Part shown: piece after piece, positions 11,608 to 22,189 of the stretch
Numbering within the stretch: the first letter of the stretch is position 1
Layout of the letters: each line of letters begins with the position of its first letter
Source of the DNA: Coptis chinensis
Lineage: Eukaryota > Streptophyta > Magnoliopsida > Ranunculales > Ranunculaceae
Direction: 5' to 3'
Length of the DNA: 64,000 nucleotides
Assembly (NCBI GenBank): GCA_015680905.1
Contig: CM027379.1
Coordinates: 91,349,501 to 91,413,500 of the forward strand
Notes under the pieces: model-generated
What the model was told of the DNA's origin: nothing
Seen by the model: the letters and a program-made list of their open reading frames with translations, nothing else
Databases searched by the model: none
Translations under genes and position numbers: made by a program

Positions 11608-12868
11608 ATTGCGAGACCATTGGATTATGCCCGAAGAGGTTGGGTGAGTGTTGATGTTGATATAATTGTATGTGAATCTTGCGGCTCAAATCTTAGTTTT
11701 GTTTTGTTTGCATTGTGGACACCAACTGAAGGTGAACCATTGTTGTCCTCAGAGTTGTTAGTTTAATAATACCATATTAATATCATAGTTATTAATTTAT
11801 AATACTATATTAAATTTAATGGGGAGTTGTGTTTTTATGTTTCATTTTCTCCATGAGCTTTTCTAACAAGAGTCAATCTCATCTGTTTTATTCAAGCTAA
11901 TAATGCCAAGAAAGCCTTTGCCAAGCAAAATTAATGTTGTGCACGGAACCTCATGTCCTTGGAGGGAAATAGGCGTGGTGGAAAGCTCGGTTCAGTTTCC
12001 TCCAACCCCACCTTCAGCACTAATTGGGGGCTTTAAGGATCGATGTGACGGATTGTTGCAATTTGTTTCCCTTTCTGTTTTTGTTGCCTCTGCAATTAGT
12101 CAGATGCGACTTTCTAGGAGTTCACAAATTGATCGTCTTCTAGCCCAGTCAGAAACTTTGGCTAGGGAAACAGATTACATACAAGGAATAGAGTTCATCA
12201 GTCGAGATAACACTTTTTGCATTTATTCTCATGTAAGATATGTGGAAATATTTATTCATGCTGGTGACTTGATAAACATATATTATTTGGCTACTCGAGT
12301 AGAAGTTTCAACCTTTTCATTTTACATTGGTTAATGTTTTTCATTGACAGTCCAAAAGCTGATTAGCCTGTGTGGGTGGGAGCCAAGATGGGTTCTTAGC
12401 ATTCCAGACTGAAGAACACTCCGCTCAATCAGCTAGAGATGAATGCCCCTTTGGTCCGAATGCAAACTTACTCTGGCCTTCACATCATCCTGGACCTATC
12501 AAACATGCAATCTCTGCTTCTCTTAAAAGAGACACGAGAAAGAAAAAATTAGTTTTTCCTGAGTCAAGATCTGAATCTAGGTCACCTATGTTGGATTGTA
12601 GCTTATGTGGCGCTACAGTCAGAATCTAGGACTTCCTGACTGTTGATCTGAATCTTATGATTGCTAGGGATTGGGCAGCCTTCAGGAAGTGAGGTTGGTG
12701 ATCGCAACTTCATTTGAATCAAGGGGACCAAGTACGCATAACCGGAACATCGAGGGTGGTGGGAGTACAGTTGACAGACCACAGTTGCAAATGTAGGAGG
12801 CTGATAATGTAGAAGGAACTGTCATTGACCGTGACGGTGACGAGCTGGTAGATGATGACATCTAACTT
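11608..12868 (+). pseudogene. C3HC zinc-finger (NIPA / IAP-like protein 1 type) gene fragment, disabled
   Basis: Exon 11608-11731 encodes DYARRGWVSVDVD...CESCGSNLSF, the zf-C3HC start. Exon 11897-12232 continues with HGTSCPWR, then VQFPPTPPSALIGGFKDRCD and LSRSSQIDRLLAQSETLARE. Exon 12351 onward has LISLCGWEPRW, EEHSAQSARDECPFGP, HHPGPIKHAISASLKRDTRK and LDCSLCGATVRI. Borders are good GT-AG sites. Disabling changes are a frame break after AKKAFAKQ (about 11930), another near 12405, and TAG at 12627 where the family has Trp (IWDF). Low-similarity remains such as GTVIDRDGDE continue to about 12864. Relatives are nuclear proteins, NIPA being an F-box adaptor in animals. Introns are kept, so this is a genomic capture, not a retrocopy. 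Confidence 0.75.
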
Positions 12869-13171
12869 TGCTTCTGAGAGCTATGGTCAAGGGATCCCTT
12901 TTGGAGCAACAATTGGCGATGGCTCTGCAAGTAATGTGGTTGGATCAATGGGTGAAAATATAAGAGTATATTATATTAAGTAACTGAGGCTTGAAGGAGT
13001 TTATGCTAAAGTCATTGGTGAAACATAGCTCTGTATATACTCTGTATATGTTCATGATTTTTTAATTAGTTGTACTTATGAGAGTTAGTAATTGATTTAT
13101 TTGGTTAATAAGATGGTTGCTTAATGGAAGTTACAAAGGATATTGAATATGTGGAAGATGGAGTCGATTGA

Positions 13172-13576
13172 ATGAATCAAGATATCACCTTTGGTTCCGA
13201 GTCTCCTCTTATTGGAGAAGCGCAGGGAGAGTTTTCACCCGCATTTACTTGCAAATTGTCATTTTCTTCTTTTGTGCCTGCCACACCTTGCTCTGTATAT
13301 GAAGGCTTTTCATTTAGTAGTTGTCATGAGTCAAATAGCTTGGAGCTCTCATCTCCCGTAGCTTCAATGCCAAGCTTTACATTCTTTGGTCCAAGCTCTC
13401 CTGTTGGGAAAGTGAATGATCCATTAAGTTTCACAGTCAACACAGAATCTGATGAGATTCAAAGAGGTATTCAAACTTCTGATTGTGTTTTCACTTTGCT
13501 TGATTCGAAACTCTGGCTTAAAATGTCATTGTTCAATGACTTTTCCAATTTGAATTTGTTATTTAAAGAAAGATAA
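13172..13576 (+). CDS. Unknown serine-rich ORF, probably captured exon
   Basis: A 134-codon frame with codon use unlike its AT-rich surroundings. It is rich in Ser, Pro and Phe (ELSSPVASMPSFTFFGPSSP), typical of a disordered region. The last 30 codons turn AT-driven, suggesting the true coding part ends about 13480 near GIQTSDC. No known domain. It may be one more captured piece in the Helitron ending at 14182. Confidence 0.4.
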   Translation: MNQDITFGSESPLIGEAQGEFSPAFTCKLSFSSFVPATPCSVYEGFSFSSCHESNSLELSSPVASMPSFTFFGPSSPVGKVNDPLSFTVNTESDEIQRGIQTSDCVFTLLDSKLWLKMSLFNDFSNLNLLFKER

Positions 13577-13700
13577 ATTCTACTTTATCAGTACTATTGT
13601 CCATAAATTGAGTAGTATATTAAGTAAGATTCGTCAGTGGTTTTTAACGGATATTATATAGTTATTATTCCTTTAGATTGTTGAAATGTGAGGTTCAACT

Positions 13701-14171
13701 GATTTATTTTTTTTTTTATATTTTTTTCAGAAAATTTCAGATTTCTCTTTTTCTATTTTTTTTTAAGCTATAAATGTTCCCTAATGATCTATCATTCCAT
13801 CTCACTATTTTTCTCCCCGTTTTTTACATCCCCATGTCGCAAAATGGACTAAGCATTTTATAAAAATTAAGCCCAAAATACAGGTAAGCCCAAACATTTA
13901 AAGCATATAATGAAACAATCCCGGCATGGCGGGGTGAAAGTAAATCGATTGATTTATTTTTGATTTATTTTTTAAAATTTTTTCTGAAAATTTCAGATTT
14001 CTCTTTTTCTTCCTTTTGTTTTTCTCCCCGTTTTTTACATCCCCATGTCGCCAAAATGGACTAAGCAAGTTAAGTATAGTTGGCTCTAATAATTTTATAA
14101 AAATTAAGCCCAAAATACAGGTAAACCCAAATATTTAAAGCATACAATAAAACAATCCCGGCATGGCCGGG
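13701..14171 (+). repeat. Imperfect tandem duplication of a Helitron 3' region
   Basis: The block from GATTTATTTT through GAAAATTTCAGATTTCTC, CCCCGTTTTTTACATCCCC, AAAATTAAGCCCAAAATACA to the CCCGGCATGG hairpin occurs twice, at about 13701-13936 and 13951-14171, differing by indels. The first copy has a damaged hairpin (CCCGGCATGGCGGGG) and lacks CTAG. The second has the perfect hairpin and CTAG. Confidence 0.85.
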
Positions 14172-14182
14172 TGAAATGCTAG
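14157..14182 (+). mobile_element. Helitron 3' terminus (hairpin plus CTAG)
   Basis: CCCGGC (14157-14162), loop ATG, GCCGGG (14166-14171), then TGAAATG and CTAG at 14179-14182, with T following. This perfect hairpin-CTAG signature is distinct from those at 8866 and 24712, so it is a different family or lineage. The element lies to the left; the fragments at 10514-13576 are candidate cargo. Confidence 0.75.
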
Positions 14183-14194
14183 TATATATATAAT

Positions 14195-14780
14195 AGTAGT
14201 CTCTTTTCGGGCTCATTGGGGCTGTCCACATAAGCAGGGGGATTAAGAAAAAATAGGAGAAAAAAAAAATAGTAAGTAAGAGTCTCAATTAATTATGTTT
14301 CCTTTATATATTAAATATCTTTTCAAGAGTCCTAATTAATTATGTTTTCGGGCTTATTGGGGCTGTTTACGTAAGCAGGGGGATTAAGAAAAAATAGGAG
14401 AAAAAAAATAGTAAGTAAGACTCCCAATTAATTATGTTTTCTTTATATACTAAATATCTTTTCAAGAGTCCTAATTAATTATGTTTTTGGGCTCATTGGG
14501 GCTGTCCACGTAAGCAGGGGATTAAGAAAAAAATAAGAAAAAATAAATAGTAAATAAAAGTCCCAATTAATTATGTTTCCTTTATATACTAAATCTCTTT
14601 TCAAGAGTCCTAACTAATTATGTTTTCTATTTCCTAATCTATACACATCCAAACAAAAAATAATAAGGATTATAGGAGAGACTCTCTTCTTCAAGAGTCC
14701 TAATTAATTATGTTTCCTGTTCCTAATCTATACACATCTAAACAAAGAATAATAAAGATTACAGGAGAGACTCTATTCAA
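14195..14780 (+). repeat. Tandem array, about 140-bp unit, with a shorter degenerate tail
   Basis: GGGCTCATTGGGGCTGTCCA and relatives start at about 14209, 14350 and 14489 (periods 141 and 139). Each is followed by a purine-rich AAAATAGGAGAAAA stretch and AAGAGTCCTAATTAATTATG. A further pair at 14605-14775 repeats the AAGAGTCC part with CCTAATCTATACACATC. It begins just beyond the Helitron end at 14182. Confidence 0.85.
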
Positions 14781-15880
14781 ATCAGGAGAAAAAAATTGTT
14801 GATAAAAAAGCTAGAGAAACAAGCTACGAGAAAAAAAACTAAATAGGAACTAAAAGTCCTAATTCTTGAACTTCTAAGTATCCCATATTCTTGAGTTCTT
14901 CAATTTACAACTATTGTGCTGATTTCAAAAGTCTTCTTTCTCTACCTCCCCAGTATGTGTTGATTTCAAAAGTCATCTTTTTTTTTTTGATTTGTGTTTA
15001 CTATAAAGTTTGGAGTGTTAAGGGAGAAGATAATACAGGTCTAACATTAGTACATTTGATTGTGACTTCCGAGATTGACAAACCATACACTTTACGTATA
15101 TATACCAACCCTAATTGTTTATCAACTCAGTCTACTTCCTCATCTAGGGAGAATGTTAAGTTATTTATTTTAGTCGTCACTATCTATATACTATCTATAT
15201 ATTTTAGTATGTTCTATAAAAACGTTAGTAAGTGGATCTAAAGCTTTAAACTTTACATGTATAGTTTTGGAGTTTTGAACTTCTCTTTCATATGAGCAAT
15301 TCTTGATCAATAAAAATTTTCAAGTAACTATTTTCACTCACCTAATCCTCATCTACTAGCTGTATTTTATATAATGTGTTTAAGATTTATATTTCTTTTT
15401 TCTGTAGTTATTAGCATGCCCCATCCATGCTAACGGATAAACTTCTTTTGACATAATAATAAAATTTAAGTGCATCATAAAGATGTAAATGTAGTTACTT
15501 ATTGATGGATCTAATAACCAAGTATTTTCGCCCCATATTCTATATTGTTTTTATTTGTTTCAATATGTGGTTGTTAGTTATTTTTTATTCTTCACTCTTA
15601 ATTTCCTAAGACCAATTAATTTCTAGACCAATTCGTGCATGGGTAGACATAAATGATTCTATCCATAATATCTTTAAAAGTTGAAGTAATCCAAACTTAC
15701 TTTCATGGTTGTTATTTGGTTATATTTGCATAATCTGATAAGTTCATGGTCGTTGTTTAAATTTTGAATGGGGTTATTGGTGTTAGTAGTGTACTCAAGT
15801 TGGAATGAATTACTTTGTACATGTTTAAGGTTTGTGTGTTAGTAGTTTGCATCCCGATGGTATTTTGGAGTAGATAAATT
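14781..15880. other. No gene recognised
   Basis: AT-rich sequence with a short frame at 14891-15241 whose translation has no recognisable motif. It separates the Helitron-associated repeats from the CACTA element. Confidence 0.4.
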
Positions 15881-18598
15881 TTTCACTACACCATAACAGC
15901 TTTTTTGTGACAGGGGTCTTTCTAGATTTGTGATGCCAAATAGGTGTCATAAAAGTTGTGACGGCAAATTGCCATCATTATTGTTGTTTGGCGTCACAAT
16001 AAGTCAAAAAATATAGTTTAGTTTATTTTTGAAATTCGTAGAAAATAAAGTGACGGTAAAGAGGCATCAGTTTAACAAAGATTCCAAGCACGTGTTTGGC
16101 GTGTGAGACAAGATGAGGCGTCATTTACCCATCTTTGTGATTTCTCCTCGACTTAAAACTTTTTCAGCACAACAGAGAGAAACCCCTTCCCCCTCAAACT
16201 CCGCCTGATCTCTTCTCCACTTTCTCAATCTATTCTAATTCCTCCACCTTTTCGTTCATCTTTTCCAAATTTAGATGAAAGCAAACAAAGGAGGTAGTTT
16301 GTTTGTCTCAAATTCTTCTTCTTATACAAAGGTGTCATCTTTCCAATCATTTAGTGTTAGTTTCTATGAAGATCAATTTTGTTTTTCGCGATTTTGTTTT
16401 TTGGGTTTGCAATTCTTGATTTCGCTTTCTAGTGTTTATAATTTCTTGTTGAATGAATTTGGTTATAGTAGTTTCCAAGTTCGACTTACTGCACTACTAT
16501 TGTGAAAGTTAGACTTGCCAGTTTTTTAGAATTTTCATTTCATTTCATTTTTGTGAAGTGGGTGTCTTTCACTTCATTTAGAATTTTGATTGAGTTGGTT
16601 AGTTTAAACTTAAACGTTGGCTTGCAGAACAGAAGGTAAAAGTTTCATTTGTGCTTATGTCCTGATACAGATACACCCATAGTTAAGTATCTAAGGCACT
16701 CTCCTCTACGATACTAAGTTCGATGCTTTTATATGCTTGTTGGTTTCAGTTGAATTAATTTTGGTTGTAAATTTATCTAGTTGAGGAATTAAAGCATTAT
16801 TGCCCATTTCGATCTTGTTGTCTTTTCTCTACTGAAGTTGGTTGGTTTGCTTATAATATTTAAATTGCTGAGTTAGTTTCGTATCCTACTGAAAGATTAG
16901 ACATTTGTGTGTCCAATTAATCATCTGTATGCTTGTCTTCTATCCCCAGCTTAAAGAGTAGAGATTATACAGGGCATGCATGAATGTTGGTCTTATTTTA
17001 ACATCTGTTGCTCCTTTTACTGTTTTACTTTAGTTTCATTTTGTACTGCCCAATATTCTTTAGTGGCCTATGCGTTGAACACTTGGGAAAGTAATTATGG
17101 ATATGTGCTTGGATAACATCTATTAATTCACTTATATATATATCACCAAATGTGCCCCTTGTTTAGGCTTTAAGGCTACAATGACAATTTTCAGGGAAAA
17201 TGTTGGGCTTCTTGGACTGAGTCGAGTTGGTAGCCGTAGAGTCGTGGAGATTTCAGCTGGTTTCATGATATTTTTTTTTCTTTCCTAGGTTGGTTTTAAG
17301 GTAAGTTGCATTGACACGCCGTATCGGACACGGATACGAATTGTCGGCCACGGCAAAATATCAAAATTTGAGGTAAATTACATGCAATATGTGTCTGACA
17401 CAGACACGTGGATATTGGATTTGGTAGAAGTTTATTTGATTATTGGATATCAGAGGATATATGGATATAGGATCTGTTTAGGTGGGTTGTTAATTTGATC
17501 TTGGAGCAATAGAAATGTCAGTCAGGTCTATATTTATTTAAAAGAATTAGTTTAACTATTCTTTATTGAATTTGAGTGGAGTTTTTCTTTTAGACAAACA
17601 ATAAAAGTGTCCTCCCTCTTGATACTTTGAAATAGAAGATTTCCTTTCCATATATGAATTGTATAGTTAGCTTGTTCTTGACTTTAATTGGTTTGTGCTT
17701 TCAATTCTATAAAAGTGGTCGGTTAGTTGGATTTTCTGTTTATGAGGGAAATGTAGAAGATAGAATAAACACATGGCAAAGATACTAAAATGAATCTAGC
17801 GTTGTTGCTCTGAAAATCAATTGCCTTAAGTGTAAGGTAATTATCAAAATCCCTGGAAATCTGATATTATAACTCACGCTAGAATGAATGTCAAAATGCT
17901 TTGCTTTGTGTTTTACTTAGTTTTAAGTGTACTCTTAAACTGCTGTGCAATTTTTAGCAACTTAATTAGCTAACCAGTTTATCTTGTCATGTCTAAACTG
18001 TGTTTTTCTTTTGTTTCTAATATGCTCCATTGTTGGATGTAGAGAGATATAAGCAGATTATGAGTGGAATATATGTATCTTACAAAACAAAGTCAAGTAA
18101 GTGCTATTCAAGGTGTACCTAGACATTTTAGCAAAACTTAAATCGTTTATGAGTTTTAACTTTGCTAGTGCCATGTTATTGCCAAACCCAAGCCTGGATG
18201 AAAACGATGGAGATGTGAAGGGAAGTTAGATAATGATATTCAAGGTCTGGATATAAAGATCTAGTACAATCAGGTAGTTTCTTTGATATTGTATTAGTAT
18301 GTACTAGTTTGCATTAATTTAAAATGGAATTTACCATAAATTTGCAATTTGTTTAAGGAAAATATATGGTAATTCATTGTATTCCCTTGCTATTACATTC
18401 TGTGTTTAAAGACAATATATGGTAATTCATTGTATTCCCTTCTTTTTGCATAGATAAATTTTGATCAATTAATATATTTGTCTGCAATGGTATGAATGTT
18501 ATTGTTTGGTTGGTTGAATGCTCACTTCGCGAATTCGTTTAACTGTAATCAAAGTATCATAAACGACTATAATGTGCTTAAAGTATGTATAGTTCTAG

Positions 18599-19355
18599 CT
18601 GAATTATATCCTTGGGTTCAACGCATAAGAGACACCCATGTTGCAAAAAGGCAAGAAGATATTGGATTTTATGTAGGTTTTGTGGGTAAAGCATATGTTG
18701 TTATCCTATGTGATGTATGCCACTCCAAAATGATGAACACTTAAAAATAGTACTCAGAGGTATATTGCACTCTTTACTATAAGTTTCATGTCTTGAAGGG
18801 GCAACATTCATGTTCGGAAGGGGGCTGACTTCCATTCTTTGGGGAGTTATTGTTGATAGATACAGTCGGAAACCTGTTATCATGGTCGGAATTGCTTCAG
18901 TGTTAGTTAATCTAGGCCTTATACTTTTGTGTCGACTGTCTAGAATGAAATTAAGCTTGTTATTTTGGAGACTGTTCTCAGGACCACTATTTTAACTTGT
19001 TAATAATTTTTACAGGGTCGTGTTCAACAACTTGTTTGGCCTTAGTAGAAGCTTTTGGATGGCAATTGTTACTAGGTTTCTTCTTGGAACCTTGAATGGA
19101 CTATTGGACTTCTTGGTACAGTGAAGGTACAACTTTTATTTGTTTGAGCGACCGAGCGTGTCTTCTCTCAAGGAAGAAAACCTATCGCCTATTGAGTTTA
19201 TGTGTCCTTGCATCATGCACTATTAATATTGCTTGCTGTTGTTGCTCCAGCCTTTAATTTCCTTATTACATTCTGCACTTATCTATCTTCTGTATTGATA
19301 GGCTTATGTTTGTGAAGTTTTCCAAGAAGAACATCAACCTCTTGGACTGTCACTA
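18599..19355 (+). pseudogene. Four exons of a zinc-induced-facilitator-like MFS transporter, captured and frameshifted
   Basis: Exon 18599-18685 ends DTHVAKRQEDIGFYVGFVG. Exon 18799-18901 reads FMFGRGLTSILWGVIVDRYS and then RKPVIMVG, with the MFS loop motif G...DRxxRKP. Exon 19016-19126 reads NNLFGLSRSFWMAIVTRF and LLGTLNGLL. Exon 19302-19355 reads AYVCEVFQEEHQPLGLSL. Introns have GT-AG ends and phases fit. The third exon has lost one G in the TTGGGAC context near 19111, shifting the frame. ZIFL proteins are 12-helix antiporters of vacuole or plasma membrane involved in zinc, potassium or auxin handling. Only helices about 2-4 are present. Position inside the CACTA ends makes capture the likely origin. 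Confidence 0.8.
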
Positions 19356-19664
19356 GTAAGAAATATTTTGATATTATTTGCCATCATGGATGTTGTTTTT
19401 TGCCTCCGAGAATTTAGTGGAACTGAGGATGCTCGCGCCTTGTTGGTTTGGAAGTACACTGGTAGTTTTGCGCCTAAAGTTCTCAAGAAGGCATTGGGAT
19501 TCTGCACCATGCATGTAAATAACAATGACATCTTCTTCTTTGAATTTAAGCAGTATTTTCATTTTCTGGTTTTTAACTATATATTTTTTTACTGGTTTTG
19601 AAGGGTTGGGCCAATTAATACAGAATGAAGAAAAGGAAATTTATGACTCACGAAAACTTGGTTA

Positions 19665-19973
19665 GTGTGTGAGTGTGGTGCTATGTGCTGGGTGGAGTGT
19701 GTGCTAGGTGCTGCTATTGGGTACCTGCCTGCTGCTGGGTGTTGCTGTTGCCGCTGGTGCCTACTGCTGCCATGGACCTGCTGGTGCTTTTTTCTTTGGG
19801 TGTTTCTTTGCGGCCGCCCGTGCCTCCGTTCTGTCGCTGTAAGTTCTTTGCCCGCTTCTTCTTTGCCATGGACCCATCGGTGCTTGCTGCCATGGACCTA
19901 CTGGTGCTTGCTGCTGCTGCTGGTGGTGTCGCTGCTGGTGCCCTTGGTGTTTAGTTCATCTGTGAAGGGCTAA
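19665..19973 (+). other. GC-rich, CTG/TGC-rich low-complexity island
   Basis: About 300 bases dominated by GCTGCTGCTGG, TGGTGCTT and CCATGGACC repeats in otherwise AT-rich CACTA interior. Two overlapping frames are open only because of this composition, giving Cys/Leu/Trp-rich strings. I do not believe either is a gene. It may be an expanded repeat in captured coding DNA. Confidence 0.6.
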
Positions 19974-20344
19974 GTATCAAAAGCCTTTGGTACTTAAGTC
20001 ATGATGGCCTTTTTTGTCGTTTTATAAGTCATTGTCCACTGGTTCCTTGTAAGTGTTAGAACTAGTTCTTTGCAAATGTAGGCGTGTTAATACAAATGTT
20101 GAGTGAAATTTACTATGTGGGACTACGCATGTAGCAGGGTTACAATTATATTGTTTATTGAGAATACAATGTTATATATATTAAATATTTTTAATACAAG
20201 ATTTCTTCTTTTATTTGTGTGGTAATCAGATGTGAATGGATGAATGGAAACAATTGTATAGTAGTGATTAGAGCAGTTGCAGGTAGTTTCTAAATATATG
20301 GCAGCAGGTGCATTATTATGTTTTTTTTAAAAGCAAAACTAAAA

Positions 20345-20640
20345 TATGATTAGTGACGTCATAATGCTGTCACAAATTCAAAATACCGTCACAAAATTAC
20401 TAACACCAAATTGCCATCACAAATTCAAAAATACCGTCACAATATTACTGACGCCAAAATGCCATCACAAATTCAAAATACTGTCACAAAATTACTGACG
20501 CCAAAATGCCGTCACAAATTACTGACGCCAATATGCCGTCATAAATTTTTGTGACGCAAATTGAGACGCCTAAATTGTGACGCCTATTTGGCGTCACAAA
20601 TTATATTTGTGACGCCAAATAGGCGTCACAAAAAAGCTGT
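20345..20640 (+). repeat. CACTA subterminal repeats
   Basis: Tandem units of the form TTACTGACGCCAAAATGCC followed by GTCACAAATTCAAAATACC, about 45-50 bases each, ending in inverted GACGCCAAATAGGCGTC pairs beside the terminus. In this superfamily such repeats are the transposase-binding sites. Confidence 0.8.
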
Positions 20641-20762
20641 TTTGGTGTAGTGTCTCAAAGAGTGTCAGTGGCACTGCCAGAAATAGGAGATTCTTATATG
20701 AAAACACAAATAGGAGATTCTTAAACAGAAAGTGAGTTAGTAGACTAAATATATATATATAA

Positions 20763-20803
<41 letters not shown>
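20763..20803. repeat. (AAT)n microsatellite
   Basis: About 13 uninterrupted AAT units just outside the CACTA right end. Confidence 0.9.
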
Positions 20804-21496
20804 GTAAACCTTGCAAATCTAATACGATATAACTGAGTTAGGTTGTGTTTTGTGAAGTTGTTGGACTATATATTCAAAACTTGAATCTGTACTTCTAAAT
20901 TTTTTGGTCGCATTAATTTTATTGTGTACATATGTCTATGTTGGAACATTTGTGCCGTTCAGACTACCATTCTTCAAATGTATACTTAAAGTAAAATGAT
21001 GTAAATCTACATGATAATATAGATACGTGAAGGAAACTAAAAAGTTCCATGAGCATGTACCATAATAGTTGAGTAATATGCTCATATGGATTTATTTTCT
21101 TAAAATTGAAGTTCAGGCACACAACATAATTCATATATATTTGATATTTCTTAAATTTTGTGGGAGTCGCTTTTCCTGATTTTTCGGATCACAAGTTAAT
21201 GTTTAATGTATCTTAAAGTTAAAGCAATTGGTACTGCGTTTTTCGACCCAGTTGGGTACGTTTGATTGATTTTCTAACCTGATTGTTTTGTATGTTCTTA
21301 GATTCAGGTGTGCTATTAATCTAATATAATACTGATTTTCTTTCACATGCGTTGTTTTACTATATTTTTGTTAGCCTTACGCTACTTTATTGGTACTTTC
21401 GTCCCACTTACAATTACAAAAGGAAGGATTTCTTAGCACTTGGTTTCTTTTGCAACAAATCGAAGACAAAGAATCTTAAAAAACATCACATTTTGG

Positions 21497-21708
21497 GTAT
21501 GAATTTGAAGGTCTTGGTTCTCCAAGTCATGGCTCAGTCCTGAAGGTTGGACGACTCATTGATGCTTATCTAGCAGAAATTGCGCTTGATCCATATCTAG
21601 GTCTACGGAAATTCATTGATATCATTGAAATCTTGCTTGACTATGCCCGAGTTATTGATGATGGACTTTACAGAGCAACTGATATATATTTAAAGGCAAC
21701 TTATCCAA
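21497..21708 (+). pseudogene. NPH3-domain fragment (BTB/NPH3 family)
   Basis: The frame reads SPSHGSVLKVGRLIDAYLAE, then KFIDIIEILLDYARVIDDGL and YRATDIYLK. It matches the NPH3-domain core (GRLID.YL.E.A.D..L and PD.AR..DDGLYRAIDIYLKAHP) with some decayed positions. NPH3/RPT2 proteins are BTB adaptors of Cullin-3 ligases in phototropin and auxin signalling. Only about 70 codons remain, with a stop soon after. It sits upstream of a minisatellite and a Helitron end, so it is probably cargo. Confidence 0.75.
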
Positions 21709-22189
21709 CTTTTTGTTTTTGTTAGTGTTGCAAAATCAATTCATTTCTAATATAGAGTGATGCTGTGATTTAGTGTTAATTCGACTCTTTCTTATGTTTT
21801 ACTTCACTTTAATTTGTGATGGGGTTCTAATTAATAGATTTCTTTCGTAGAACAAAATTGAAATTTTTATCACAAGTTTGTTTTGAAATTTTCATGTTTT
21901 TAAGAGTGATTTTTTTGTAATTGCACTATTAGTAAATTAAGTATTTATTTGCCTTCTATCACGGACCACATTCCACATTTGTCTCTTATAGTTTTCAAAT
22001 ATTAAACCATGAAGAGGAGTACCTGAGTTTTTTTGGAAAAAGGGTCATTGAATCAATAAACATATCAGTGCTCATGCTCTTTACGTGCTAACATGAATTA
22101 GCAAACAATGAACATTCTTATTATCTGCTTTGAGGATTGTACATAACGATAAATAGAAGTTGGTATTACACACCAACTTTGATAATTAT

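Larger units (their letters stand above)
15884..20652 (+). mobile_element. Non-autonomous CACTA (En/Spm-type) element carrying transporter exons
   Basis: The left end at 15884 reads CACTACACCATAACAGCTTT. The right end, complemented from 20652, reads CACTACACCAAAACAGCTTT, and both continue TTTTGTGAC. Flanking triplets are TTT (15881-15883) and TCT (20653-20655), a near match to the 3-bp duplication of CACTA elements. Subterminal GACGCC/GTCACAA repeats occur at both ends, as the family requires for transposase binding. No transposase frame was found in 4.77 kb. Inside are exons of an MFS transporter (18599-19355) and 5'-UTR-like pyrimidine-rich sequence near 16160-16275. The orientation given is that of the cargo. 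Confidence 0.85.

Noticed and set aside
19665-19973. Two overlapping frames of about 95-100 codons as Cys-rich peptides
   Set aside because: They are open because of CTG/TGC repeats. They lack a signal peptide with a regular cysteine pattern, and both frames are equally open.
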